Source: MGIIb-O2 sp964003245 (GTDB lineage: Archaea; Thermoplasmatota; Poseidoniia; Poseidoniales; Thalassarchaeaceae). From it: a stretch of DNA of 40,133 bases. Made by a program: the position numbers and the translations under genes. Under the pieces are notes generated by a model. The model was not told the origin of the DNA. It did not search any database and saw only the letters and a program-made list of their open reading frames with translations. Positions 25,802-34,159 of the stretch are shown piece after piece; the stretch's first letter is position 1, and each line of letters opens with the position of its first letter. The stretch covers positions 1 to 40,133 of the forward strand of contig CAXFIU010000010.1 in NCBI GenBank assembly GCA_964003245.1, written 5' to 3'.

Positions 25802-26194
25802 CTATTCACCGAGTGATTCTCTGAGTTTTCTAGCATGTCTGAAAGACAATATGCCGCCCACCATAAAGATTGTACCAACCACAATAAGAATCAAATGAGA
25901 TGCTATCATAAGATCAGTAGGGTCTTCTGCTGTTAAAATTCTTAGACCACCCAGTACCGAAAATAAAGCAATAATCATAGAAGCATGCATGTAATGATGT
26001 TTATTTGATTTGTCTTTATTTGAACGAAAACCAAGAATTAGTAATGGCAATCCGATAAAAGAAGGGATTAGTGAAGTAAAACTACCTGTCGTACTAGATA
26101 GATATGCGAAGATACCCCAAATAATCAGGATAGAACCAGAAATTATTGCTAGGTTTGGTATTGTTTGGCCAAGGAATCTAAACTCATTGCTCAT
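25802..26194 (-). CDS. Small four-span membrane protein of unknown function
   Basis: The 130-residue protein has four hydrophobic spans: PNLAIISGSILIIWGIFAYL, a segment at FTSLIPSFIGLPLLILGF, ASMIIALFSVLGGLRIL and LILIVVGTIFMVGGIL, joined by short loops. A KDKSNKHH stretch separates spans two and three and RHARKLRESLGE forms a basic tail. It resembles small membrane proteins annotated only as hypothetical in marine archaea and bacteria; no function can be assigned. An AAAATATTAA element centred about 27 bases before the ATG suggests its own leaderless promoter even though it follows the HdrD-like gene by 37 bases. It is followed within one base by the first amidotransferase-like gene. Confidence 0.7.
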   Translation of the reverse strand: MSNEFRFLGQTIPNLAIISGSILIIWGIFAYLSSTTGSFTSLIPSFIGLPLLILGFRSNKDKSNKHHYMHASMIIALFSVLGGLRILTAEDPTDLMIASHLILIVVGTIFMVGGILSFRHARKLRESLGE

Positions 26195-26216
26195 GTTCCT
26201 ACGAAAGAGATTAGGT

Positions 26217-26226
26217 TTAATATTTT
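26217..26226 (-). promoter_or_regulatory. Possible TATA box for the small membrane protein and amidotransferase genes
   Basis: AAAATATTAA on the minus strand, centred about 27 bases before the ATG at 26194, in the 37-base gap after the HdrD-like gene. It may give a separate leaderless start. Confidence 0.4.
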
Positions 26227-26231
26227 AATTA

Positions 26232-28238
26232 TCAATCATTAGTCAAACTTGTAGCAGAATGGATTTCTTTGTCCCTAGCCACAATCTGCTCCCATAACAG
26301 TTCTGCAACATCTTTTACATCCATCTCGGAACCAACGGTATCGAGACCATCTTTTACCATTACAGAACAAAATGGACAACCTATAGCCACGGTGTCACAT
26401 CCAGTAGCAGCTATTTCTTCGGCGCGAATCTTATTTACTCTTTTGTCGGAATCTTCCTCCATCCACATTTGAGCGCCTCCTGCTCCACAACAGAATGAAT
26501 CTTTTCCGTGTCTTTCAATTTCTACATCAACTCCACCTAGAACTGATCGAGGTTCATCGATTACATCTCCGATACGGCCTAAATAACAAGGGTCGTGGAA
26601 AGTTATACTCTTTCCTTCCTTATCGAAGTCAGGAAGTTTGCCTTCTTCTTGTAACTTGGCCATTATTTCAGTATGATGAAAAACTTCGAGTTCGTCTGCA
26701 CCATAATCCGAATATTCTTTACCTAAAGTATGGAAACAATGAGGGCAAGATGCTACAATTCTCTTGACTCCTAATTCCTGAAAAGTCATGATGTTAGTTT
26801 CGGCCAACATTTGGAAAAGATATTCATTTCCTGCTCTTCTTGCAGGATCTCCTGAACATCCTTCTTGCATACCTAAAATACCCACATCTAGGCCCGCTTC
26901 TTTCATCAAGGAGATTGTTGCTCGAGCTACTTTTTGATTTCTTTCGTCAAAACTAGCAGCGCAACCAACGAAGTAAATATATTCGGCTGGCTGCCCTACT
27001 TTAACGTCTAAGTCAGATGCCCAATCAGCTCTCTCATGAGGGCCAAAACCATAAGGGTTTGAAGCAGACTCTAAGTTACCCATAGCTACATTAAGTTCCT
27101 CGGGATACTCCATAGTCTCCATCATTGCATTTCTTCTTAAATCAGTTAACTTAGGAACATGTTCTATGTAAAGTGGACAAATGTCAACGCATGCATTACA
27201 AGTGGTACAAGCCCAAACCGCCTCACTAGTTATTCTGGCTAACATAGTCTCCTCAGGGTTTTCTCCTTTCAGTAGAATAGGTGCATGTTCATTAGCATAA
27301 TTTCTTACATCATGAATTACTTGCATAGGATTGAGCCCTTTACCAGATTCATAGGCAGGACAAACATCTTGGCACCTTGCACATGATGTACATGACCAGC
27401 CATCTATTATTTGTCTCCAAGTATATTGATCGAATGTACTAACACCGAAAGAATCTATGTCTAGATCTTCCAGAGGAATTGCTTTACCACTGTCATCTAC
27501 AGCTAATGGACGCATTGTCCCAATTGCATTGGTATCATGGAAGAAAACATTAGGAATAGCCATTACTAAATGCATATGCTTAGATACTGGTATTAGAACT
27601 AAAAAGCAGCAAATTGCCACCATATGAGCCCAATAAGATGCTACGATAATCTCAGTACTCAAGTTCAGACTATCGGATATCCAGAATCCTATTGGCTCCC
27701 AAAATGATGAAGGGTTCTCTGGAGATTCAATAATAAATGATGTAGAAGTAATTGTTAGAATTAAAACAAGAATAAAGTTTCCTTCTAATTGAGACTTACC
27801 TTTAAGTTTCTCAGGAGTGAAAATAACTCTTCTAATTAAAGCTGCAGAAGCACCTATCAAAGCTGTGGTATAACCCAATTCTACAATTCCATTCCAAGGA
27901 CCCTTGAATATTGATGGAAGAATATTTTCAGAAAAATAATTTGCGCTAACAAGATCTAACATATCACTTCCTAACATTAAGAAACCCCAAAACATCAGAA
28001 CGTGCATTGTCCCTGCAACTTTATCACGAAGAACTTTCTTCTGACCTAGCCAACCAATTAGCATTTCTTTAATTCTTAAACCCCAAGAATCGAAACGATT
28101 ATCTGGAGAACCTAGCATTACTAATCGAGTTGCCTTAATAACTTGAAACATAAAGAAAGAAATCGATAAACCGCCAATAAAAAGAAGAATTATCCACCCC
28201 TCAAATGGACCATATTGCATCTCTAATGGGTGTCTCAT
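26232..28238 (-). CDS. HdrD-like membrane Fe-S oxidoreductase (NarI/DsrM-like N-terminus, two 4Fe-4S, two CCG domains)
   Basis: The 668-residue protein begins with about six membrane spans (residues 14-235) resembling the heme-b-binding NarI/DsrM type, with paired histidines such as HVLMFWGF and HMHLVMAIP. Two 4Fe-4S motifs follow, CTSCARCQDVCP (about 281-292) and CTTCNACVDICP (about 342-354). Two CCG-type domains come next: the first with EGCSGDPARRAGNEYLFQ and CPHC, the second with HDPCYLGR and CCGAGG. Such proteins accept electrons from electron-transfer flavoprotein or another donor and pass them to quinones. No Etf genes are seen here. A GGGGGAGG site lies seven bases before the ATG. It is divergent from mevalonate kinase. 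Confidence 0.9.
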   Translation of the reverse strand: MRHPLEMQYGPFEGWIILLFIGGLSISFFMFQVIKATRLVMLGSPDNRFDSWGLRIKEMLIGWLGQKKVLRDKVAGTMHVLMFWGFLMLGSDMLDLVSANYFSENILPSIFKGPWNGIVELGYTTALIGASAALIRRVIFTPEKLKGKSQLEGNFILVLILTITSTSFIIESPENPSSFWEPIGFWISDSLNLSTEIIVASYWAHMVAICCFLVLIPVSKHMHLVMAIPNVFFHDTNAIGTMRPLAVDDSGKAIPLEDLDIDSFGVSTFDQYTWRQIIDGWSCTSCARCQDVCPAYESGKGLNPMQVIHDVRNYANEHAPILLKGENPEETMLARITSEAVWACTTCNACVDICPLYIEHVPKLTDLRRNAMMETMEYPEELNVAMGNLESASNPYGFGPHERADWASDLDVKVGQPAEYIYFVGCAASFDERNQKVARATISLMKEAGLDVGILGMQEGCSGDPARRAGNEYLFQMLAETNIMTFQELGVKRIVASCPHCFHTLGKEYSDYGADELEVFHHTEIMAKLQEEGKLPDFDKEGKSITFHDPCYLGRIGDVIDEPRSVLGGVDVEIERHGKDSFCCGAGGAQMWMEEDSDKRVNKIRAEEIAATGCDTVAIGCPFCSVMVKDGLDTVGSEMDVKDVAELLWEQIVARDKEIHSATSLTND

Positions 28239-28245
28239 GACAAGT

Positions 28246-28253
28246 CCTCCCCC
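28246..28253 (-). promoter_or_regulatory. Ribosome binding site for the HdrD-like oxidoreductase
   Basis: GGGGGAGG on the minus strand, seven bases before the ATG at 28238. It shows that this operon-leading gene has a leader with a strong Shine-Dalgarno site. Confidence 0.7.
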
Positions 28254-28310
28254 TCACATGGGATTGAGTAATATGCTTCCGAGGAGAAACAATACTTTCA
28301 ATTAACCGAT

Positions 28311-28319
28311 TGATATAAC
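28311..28319 (+). promoter_or_regulatory. TATA box for mevalonate kinase
   Basis: TGATATAAC about 45 bases before the ATG at 28360. It would place the transcript start near 28341. Confidence 0.45.
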
Positions 28320-28359
28320 ATACCCAATACTAATTTCCTATGCCCTCTACCGACCGACT

Positions 28360-29361
28360 ATGTCAACTGCCTTCGCACCCGGCAAGTGTATCCTATTTGG
28401 AGAACATGCGGTTGTTTATGGGCACCCTGCTGTTGCTGTTTCCATAGATTCAGGAGTTGAAATTACAATTGAAGAATCTAAGGATTGGGAAATAAATAAT
28501 AGATATAATACTGATGGATTTGAAAAATTCGATTCTAACAAGCATCCACATATTCAACACATCATAAAAGATCTCTTCAATTACGGAGGGAGCCCTTTGA
28601 GAATCAATGTTCAATCTGATTTATTCTCTGGAGCAGGTTTAGGTTCAAGTGCTGCACTTTCGAATGCAATGGGTGCTGCACTCCATCAATTCACTAAACC
28701 TAATGAAGAAATAGATTTGATAAAACTATCAAAAATAGGTCATTCAGCGGAAGCAGCCACTCAAGAAGGAAGAGCTAGTCCAACCGATTCTGCTGCAAGC
28801 TCACTAGGAGGATGCGTAGTAGTATCAGGCGAAAGAATGGACAATCTAAAACATGTTTTTGATACAAGTCTTGTGACTCCTGAAGGTAAAAGGAGTTGGT
28901 CAATTCATAGTGCTGAATTACATGAAAATATCAATCAATCCTGGTTAGTCTTAGGTTTTACAGGAAAATCTTCACCTACTGGCAAGATGGTCTCAGGTGT
29001 TGCTGAAAGATTGAAAGAAAATCCTGAACTTTATGGAGAAATGAAATCAATCGAGAATATTACTATCGCCGGCCTTACTGCATTGAAAGTTGGAAATCTG
29101 GAGGCAGTTGGGATGGCAATGAATAGTTGTCATGAAAGGTTGAAAAAATTAGGAGTGAGCAATGAATTACTAGATCTAATGGTTTCTGCTACTAGGCCAC
29201 ATTCATTTGGTTCGAAACTTACTGGAGCAGGCGGGGGAGGTTGCATGGTTGCTCTGACTGATAATCCCACTAGAGTTGCTCAAGAAATTGAATTATGTGG
29301 AGGTAGGCCATTAATCTCAAAATTCGGTTCCAGCGGAGTTTTTATCAAAAAAACAGGGTAA
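28360..29361 (+). CDS. mvk: Mevalonate kinase
   Basis: MVK phosphorylates mevalonate to 5-phosphomevalonate, an early step of isoprenoid lipid synthesis. The 333-residue GHMP kinase has the opening APGKCILFGEHAVVYGHPAVA (N-terminal MVK motif 1, in two parts), the ATP loop SGAGLGSSAALSNA (from residue 90), the GRASPTDSAASSLGG motif carrying the catalytic Asp, and the C-terminal TGAGGGGCMVAL glycine loop. The length is typical of archaeal enzymes. A TATA-like TGATATAAC at 28311-28319 lies about 45 bases before the ATG. The aconitase-X protein at 12392-14143 could act on its product. Confidence 0.95.
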   Translation: MSTAFAPGKCILFGEHAVVYGHPAVAVSIDSGVEITIEESKDWEINNRYNTDGFEKFDSNKHPHIQHIIKDLFNYGGSPLRINVQSDLFSGAGLGSSAALSNAMGAALHQFTKPNEEIDLIKLSKIGHSAEAATQEGRASPTDSAASSLGGCVVVSGERMDNLKHVFDTSLVTPEGKRSWSIHSAELHENINQSWLVLGFTGKSSPTGKMVSGVAERLKENPELYGEMKSIENITIAGLTALKVGNLEAVGMAMNSCHERLKKLGVSNELLDLMVSATRPHSFGSKLTGAGGGGCMVALTDNPTRVAQEIELCGGRPLISKFGSSGVFIKKTG

Positions 29362-29398
29362 TAAATAGTAAATTAATTCGTTTTCTTGACAACTATTC

Positions 29399-29406
29399 TT
29401 TATAAA
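29399..29406 (+). promoter_or_regulatory. TATA box for tbp (leaderless promoter)
   Basis: TTTATAAA, a near-perfect archaeal TATA box, is centred about 26 bases before the ATG at 29428, so transcription should begin at or beside the start codon. Being the promoter of the TATA-binding protein itself, it invites autoregulation. Confidence 0.65.
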
Positions 29407-29427
29407 GTAAACATAAGTGCGAGCGGT

Positions 29428-30144
29428 ATGCTTAGTGACGAAGAACGCCTAACTGTAGTAAATGTGGTTGCATCAACAAGAGTCGCGGAAGAACTAGATC
29501 TTCCAGATATCGCAATTCAATTGAATTGTGAATATGAACCAGAACAATTCCCAGGAGTTGTTTACAGAGTAGTAGACCCAAAACTTGCAATACTAATGTT
29601 TAGATCAGGTAGAGCAGTTTGCACCGGTGGAAAAAATGAACAAAATATCCATACAGGGATTGAAAGAATGACTGCTGATTTAAGAGCAGCAGGTATTGAT
29701 ACATGGGACTTGAAAGATGTTGAAATAGAAGTACAGAATATGGTAGCTACATACTCACTTTTCTACCCTGAAGATTACTATGGAACCGCTAGAATGGATG
29801 ATAACAACACACGTGTGATTGATTTAGAGGGCGGAGGAATTAGAGCTGCAACAGATGAAGAAGTTGAGGCAAATGATTCAAGAATTAGAGGAATTAGAGA
29901 AGGAGAACCTCTTGCAGCATTACCAAGAAAATTAAATCTAAATAATCTAACATTCCACCTACCTTTTGATAAGGTTGAATATGAACCAGAACAGTTCCCT
30001 GGACTAATCTACAGATTAGATTATCCTAAAGTAGTCTGCTTAATTTTCGGTAGCGGAAAGATGGTAATTACTGGTGCAAGACACAAAGATGAGATACTTG
30101 AAGCAGTACAGTTTATACAAGACGAACTTGCTGATTTATTGTAA
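29428..30144 (+). CDS. tbp: TATA-box-binding protein with an insert in the second repeat
   Basis: TBP binds promoter TATA boxes and with TFB recruits RNA polymerase. The 238-residue protein carries two direct repeats with the near-identical strand EYEPEQFPGVVYR (residues 35-47) and EYEPEQFPGLIYR (184-196), and the paired intercalating-Phe segments LMFRSGR and LIFGSGK. Archaeal TBPs are usually about 180-190 residues; here about 50 extra residues (112-165) sit inside the second repeat after IEVQNMVATYSL. The ATG at 29428 is chosen because a strong TATA box, TTTATAAA at 29399-29406, is centred 26 bases upstream, as for a leaderless message; the TTG at 29386 would place the box inside the coding region. 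Confidence 0.95.
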   Translation: MLSDEERLTVVNVVASTRVAEELDLPDIAIQLNCEYEPEQFPGVVYRVVDPKLAILMFRSGRAVCTGGKNEQNIHTGIERMTADLRAAGIDTWDLKDVEIEVQNMVATYSLFYPEDYYGTARMDDNNTRVIDLEGGGIRAATDEEVEANDSRIRGIREGEPLAALPRKLNLNNLTFHLPFDKVEYEPEQFPGLIYRLDYPKVVCLIFGSGKMVITGARHKDEILEAVQFIQDELADLL

Positions 30145-30156
30145 GAAAATTGAGAA

Positions 30157-30178
30157 TCATCAATCGCGAGATTGATGA
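30157..30178. other. Perfect inverted repeat with GCGA loop after tbp
   Basis: A nine-base stem (TCATCAATC / GATTGATGA) closes a GCGA loop, a GNRA-type tetraloop if transcribed. It starts 13 bases after the tbp stop codon. There is no T run after it, so it is not a bacterial-type terminator; it may act as a 3' end or RNA-stability element. Confidence 0.6.
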
Positions 30179-30191
30179 ATGTCTAACTGCG

Positions 30192-30212
30192 CGAGAGCGC
30201 TATGCGCTCTCG
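30192..30212. other. Perfect hairpin enclosing the start codon of the PKD protein
   Basis: CGAGAGCGC and GCGCTCTCG form a perfect GC-rich nine-base stem around the three bases TAT. The ATG at 30202-30204 is split between the loop and the stem. If transcribed, this would bury the start codon and could restrict translation. Confidence 0.6.
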
Positions 30213-33200
30213 GGATACAGTGACCTATTCGTTAGTATTTTTATTATTGATTTCCATATTTTCAGGTATTTACGTACCGGAAAAACATTTAGAGTTAGAT
30301 GAAAATAATGATATGAAAATTGAATCAATATCAAGAAATAATAATTTAATAGATATTCCTGCATGGAAAATTAATGATAGATGGAACTATAATGGCTATC
30401 TAGATATGGTAGATTTTATCGTAGATTCGGGTGTAAATACTGACCTACAGACATTGACTGGAACTCTTCAAAGCACTGTAACAGATATTTATATTACAAC
30501 AGTTGATAATAGTTCAAGCCTAGTTTACGAGGTTCAATCTCAAGGTTATTATGAAGCAAATAATATCAATTTAGATGGTCAACCTGGTGACTTAGAAGTG
30601 AATATGGATACAGTTTCAATAATTAGGGCTTCAGATTTAGCAACTGTATCTCAAGAAGCAACAATAGATATTAATTTCTGTAGAGATTTTTTGTGGTGGT
30701 GTATTGATGTCTCAGTGGGAACTTTAGAAGTTGATCAAAGTTATTCTCCACCATTAGAGGGTTATGATTTCCCACTATCCGTAGGAGAGTCATGGAGTCA
30801 AGATTATACAGCGACTACAACTTATGATGGATCTAGTGATTATGTAGACATTCCTGAAGATACAGTTTCACAGAGAACTGCAAACTACGAAGTAGTAAGT
30901 CAAGGATTCTCGGGAGTTAGTTATGCTAGTTGTGCGATTTCTTACAATATCTCTAGTACAAATTCAGATGGAGAAGATACTGGTTACAAATGGTTCTGCC
31001 CTGCTGTGAGAGGTGACGTAAAAATGGAGACAATTGAAAGTTTAGGGTTCACGGCTGTTCATTCCCTTTCTTCTTATCAAGCAACAAGTAGACAAAAGGT
31101 CATCAATATTGATGTTGAGTTCCCTTTGTCTCCAATTGATATGGAAATATCAGCTTGGGTTAATGTTAGCAATAGTAATGGCAATCCTTTAGCAAATGAG
31201 CAGTTACAATTCAGGTACGAGATAGAAGGAGATATTCAGACTATTACTACTGCATCAAATGGTAGTGCTCATGTTACTTTCAATACAGGGACATCTGCAG
31301 ATAATTCAGACTCAGGAGATGACCTTGGCAGTCATGGAATCTTGGCATGGATTAACTCCGCAAATCCTCATACAGGTGCAAGCACTGTAACGATTGATCC
31401 AAATGTTTATGAAATTGATTTATATGTTAATCAAGATGGAGTTTCTGTAGAAAGAACTCGAGAAAACTTAACACTGACTTTGGATGAAAATGTTGGTTTT
31501 AATGCAATAAGAGATGATTCAATCACATTTAGTATTCCTGTGATTAATAGGGGGCTGAGAGTATCTCCACCAACGGTCCTTCAAATCGAGGGCCCTGATG
31601 GGACTTTCACGAATGCCAATATACCTGCACTTTCAAGTCTTGAAGAAGCAAGGGTAGAGGTTTCTTGGGCAGTACCATCGAATCAACCATTTGGCGATAC
31701 TGTGACTTCATTTAATATTAATATTGATGATGGAGATACTACAAACAATGATGGAGAGTTCATACTTTTCATAGGTTCACCTCCAGTTGCTATATTATCA
31801 ATGGTAGAAGAAATATTAACTCTCGATGAAGTATCAATTAGCGGAATAAATTCTTATGATCCAGATGGAGGAGATTTCTACTGTACATTTTCTTTAGAGA
31901 ATTTAGAGGGAAATATTGTTTCATCTGAAGAAGAAGACTGTATTTACGAATATGTCTGGGATGATGATGGAATTTTCACTGTCAACATGGTAGTGACTGA
32001 TGGAGAGAATGATTTTCATTCCGTTAGTAGCGATATTACTGTGCTAAATAGAAATCCTGAAATTATTCTAGAAGCAGAATCTGAAACTATACCGGTTCTT
32101 TCTCCGATAACATTTGAGATTACAGATCGAATAGATTTAGACACACAAACACCAAATGCTCCCGTAGATATCGTCTGGAATGCTCCTTGTGAACAAGGTA
32201 CAACATTAGGGATAAAATGTACAGTGACTTTAGATCAAGAAGGGCCATATACAATCCAAGTCGATGCTACTGATGATGATGGGGCGACAATAACGGAAGA
32301 ATATACAATACAAGTTACCAATATTGCACCATACAACCCTGAATGGGAGGTGAAATTCGAGGGTAACAGACTCATCCCGAACTCATTTGGACTTTACACT
32401 GTAAATGAAGGAGATCAACTTACAGTTAGAGGCTGGGCTCAAGATTCAGAGAATGATATGACTTCATTGAGGCATGTTTGGGCACCAGATGCTGAAGAAA
32501 AACCGGATTTAGAGATCATACAACAAGATACGGCGATAAGTCAAATTGAGGTTATATACGAAACTGACGGGCAACATATAGCCACATTCCAGGTTTTTGA
32601 TAATGATGATGAAAGTACAGATTTGATGACAGTACCATTTAGAGTAAATAATGTAGAGCCAACCATCAGACCATTTTCTCAGCCTCTTCCAGTTGCGGAG
32701 GATCAAAATATAGAAATGTCGATAATAGCAGATGATACCCTAAATGATTTACAAACATTAGTCCCCTGCTACGACTTAGATCCATTAGTAAATTCAGATA
32801 ATCAAGGTTCGGAAATTGACGATTGTGATATTGAATCATTTAATTTGATATATTCATGGCCGGATTCTAACACAGCACCTGAGAAAATAATCTTTCATGT
32901 TACTGATAATGATGGAGCAGTAGCAAGTGCAGAAATAAATATCGATGTAAGAAATGTGAAACCAAATCCTGGAATGACTACTAGCGAATATAATCCAACA
33001 TCAGGAGATGTGGTTATATTGACAGGGAATGGGACTACTGACTCATTAAATGATATGGAAAATATGATCTATTCATGGGACATGGATATTTCAAAAGATA
33101 GTAATGGCGATGGTGATAAAACTAATGACCAAGACATATTAGGGAAAATAGTAGAATGGGAATTTAATGACGCTGGAAGTATTGTTGTACAGCTAACTGT

Positions 33201-33669
33201 GGATGATGGAGATTCCTCTGACTCGATGAGAATTACTATACAGGTCAAAGAAAAACCATTCTCAGTTACGGCTTTCATTCTGAGTCCAATAGGAATTCTA
33301 ATAATCGCAGTTCTAATTTTATCAATCGCAGTGTTACCGACTATACTGAAGAAAAGAAATAAAATTGAACATGATGAGTTTAAGGTTCCTTCTAAAGGAA
33401 CTATTGATGATGCATTTGATGATCCAGAATACGATCCATTTAGTGATGATAGTAAAAAACAAAAAATCAGTAAACAAAGAATCAAGAAAGAACAAAATAA
33501 GCCTGATACTAAGACTGATCAATTAGATAAAGACTTAGTTTTAGATAAAAATATTGACACGATATCTGATAATGATTCTGAAAATATAGACTTGGAAGAC
33601 AAGAATCTTGCCATAAATGAGGTTTTAACTGCCTCGGAGATAGAAGAACTAATTGGTGAAGAGGAATAG
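30202..33669 (+). CDS. Large membrane-anchored surface protein with PKD-like repeats and a charged cytoplasmic tail
   Basis: The 1155-residue protein opens with a basic start and a signal anchor (residues 8-24). An extracellular part of about 500 residues follows, then five Ig/PKD-like modules of about 90-105 residues (527-613, 614-704, 705-814, 815-915, 916-1020). Their junctions repeat an N-x-x-P pattern (VLNRNPE, VTNIAPY, VNNVEPT, VRNVKPN). A single span follows (about 1024-1048, ILSPIGILIIAVLILSIAVL), then a stop-transfer KKRNK and a charged tail of about 105 residues ending in ELIGEEE. It is likely a cell-surface or envelope protein with a cytoplasmic interaction tail. sepF starts eight bases after its stop. 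The start codon sits in the loop of a perfect hairpin (30192-30212). Confidence 0.85.
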   Translation: MRSRDTVTYSLVFLLLISIFSGIYVPEKHLELDENNDMKIESISRNNNLIDIPAWKINDRWNYNGYLDMVDFIVDSGVNTDLQTLTGTLQSTVTDIYITTVDNSSSLVYEVQSQGYYEANNINLDGQPGDLEVNMDTVSIIRASDLATVSQEATIDINFCRDFLWWCIDVSVGTLEVDQSYSPPLEGYDFPLSVGESWSQDYTATTTYDGSSDYVDIPEDTVSQRTANYEVVSQGFSGVSYASCAISYNISSTNSDGEDTGYKWFCPAVRGDVKMETIESLGFTAVHSLSSYQATSRQKVINIDVEFPLSPIDMEISAWVNVSNSNGNPLANEQLQFRYEIEGDIQTITTASNGSAHVTFNTGTSADNSDSGDDLGSHGILAWINSANPHTGASTVTIDPNVYEIDLYVNQDGVSVERTRENLTLTLDENVGFNAIRDDSITFSIPVINRGLRVSPPTVLQIEGPDGTFTNANIPALSSLEEARVEVSWAVPSNQPFGDTVTSFNINIDDGDTTNNDGEFILFIGSPPVAILSMVEEILTLDEVSISGINSYDPDGGDFYCTFSLENLEGNIVSSEEEDCIYEYVWDDDGIFTVNMVVTDGENDFHSVSSDITVLNRNPEIILEAESETIPVLSPITFEITDRIDLDTQTPNAPVDIVWNAPCEQGTTLGIKCTVTLDQEGPYTIQVDATDDDGATITEEYTIQVTNIAPYNPEWEVKFEGNRLIPNSFGLYTVNEGDQLTVRGWAQDSENDMTSLRHVWAPDAEEKPDLEIIQQDTAISQIEVIYETDGQHIATFQVFDNDDESTDLMTVPFRVNNVEPTIRPFSQPLPVAEDQNIEMSIIADDTLNDLQTLVPCYDLDPLVNSDNQGSEIDDCDIESFNLIYSWPDSNTAPEKIIFHVTDNDGAVASAEINIDVRNVKPNPGMTTSEYNPTSGDVVILTGNGTTDSLNDMENMIYSWDMDISKDSNGDGDKTNDQDILGKIVEWEFNDAGSIVVQLTVDDGDSSDSMRITIQVKEKPFSVTAFILSPIGILIIAVLILSIAVLPTILKKRNKIEHDEFKVPSKGTIDDAFDDPEYDPFSDDSKKQKISKQRIKKEQNKPDTKTDQLDKDLVLDKNIDTISDNDSENIDLEDKNLAINEVLTASEIEELIGEEE

Positions 33670-33677
33670 GATAGGTC

Positions 33678-34151
33678 ATGGTTAACCTGTTCAAACTACT
33701 TGGTTTGCCTGATCCTAAGAAGAATGTAGTAAATGATACTAGAACAAAAAATCAATCTTCAGCAAATCCAGGGCCTAGGTCGAGTTCTAGAGCAGATTTT
33801 CATGATTTAGGAGATCCTCTATGGTCTGAAAGAACGGAAAGATTGATTCCTCAGGCTCAAAAAAATGTAGTTTATCTAAAGCCAGATAAATATCAAAGAG
33901 TACAACTAGAGGGAATGGAAAATGAGATAAGGAAAGGGAGTATGATTCTGGTTGATTTAACTTCACTATCACATATGCCAACTCAGAAAGATGTTTGTAA
34001 AAGAAGAGTAGAGAGCTTGGGGGAAATCAATAACATACCTGTTTTTTCTTTAAATCAAAATGATTCTCTACTAATGATCCCAGGTTTGGGGATGAGAGTA
34101 GATACAAAAAAGCATAGATTAGGAATGAAAGCATTAGAACATGAATCATGA
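33678..34151 (+). CDS. sepF: Archaeal SepF-like cell division protein
   Basis: SepF anchors FtsZ to the membrane in archaea that divide with FtsZ. This 157-residue protein begins with a short amphipathic stretch, MVNLFKLLGLPD, suited to membrane binding, then a polar linker. A SepF (DUF552) domain follows from about residue 65: VVYLKPDKYQRVQLEG, an EIRKGSMILVDLTSL strand-helix, and a final LLMIPGLGMRVD strand. The ATG has an ATAGGT-like site directly upstream and follows the PKD protein by eight bases, so the two are cotranscribed. No ftsZ is present in the window. The assignment rests on pattern and is strong for the domain, less so for the exact orthologue. Confidence 0.82.
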   Translation: MVNLFKLLGLPDPKKNVVNDTRTKNQSSANPGPRSSSRADFHDLGDPLWSERTERLIPQAQKNVVYLKPDKYQRVQLEGMENEIRKGSMILVDLTSLSHMPTQKDVCKRRVESLGEINNIPVFSLNQNDSLLMIPGLGMRVDTKKHRLGMKALEHES

Positions 34152-34159
34152 GATTTGTA

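Noticed and set aside
25801..25884. N-terminal extension of the first C26 hydrolase
   Set aside because: It overlaps the end of the membrane-protein gene and has no family similarity; MRPLIGITTS at 25800 is the normal start.
30157..30212. Pair of hairpins as a CRISPR, REP element or rho-independent terminator
   Set aside because: The stems differ from each other, each occurs once and neither is followed by a T run.
33069..33485. Minus-strand open frame of 138 codons
   Set aside because: It lies opposite the C-terminal part of the PKD protein, is Ser/Ile-rich as shadows are, and has no recognisable motif.
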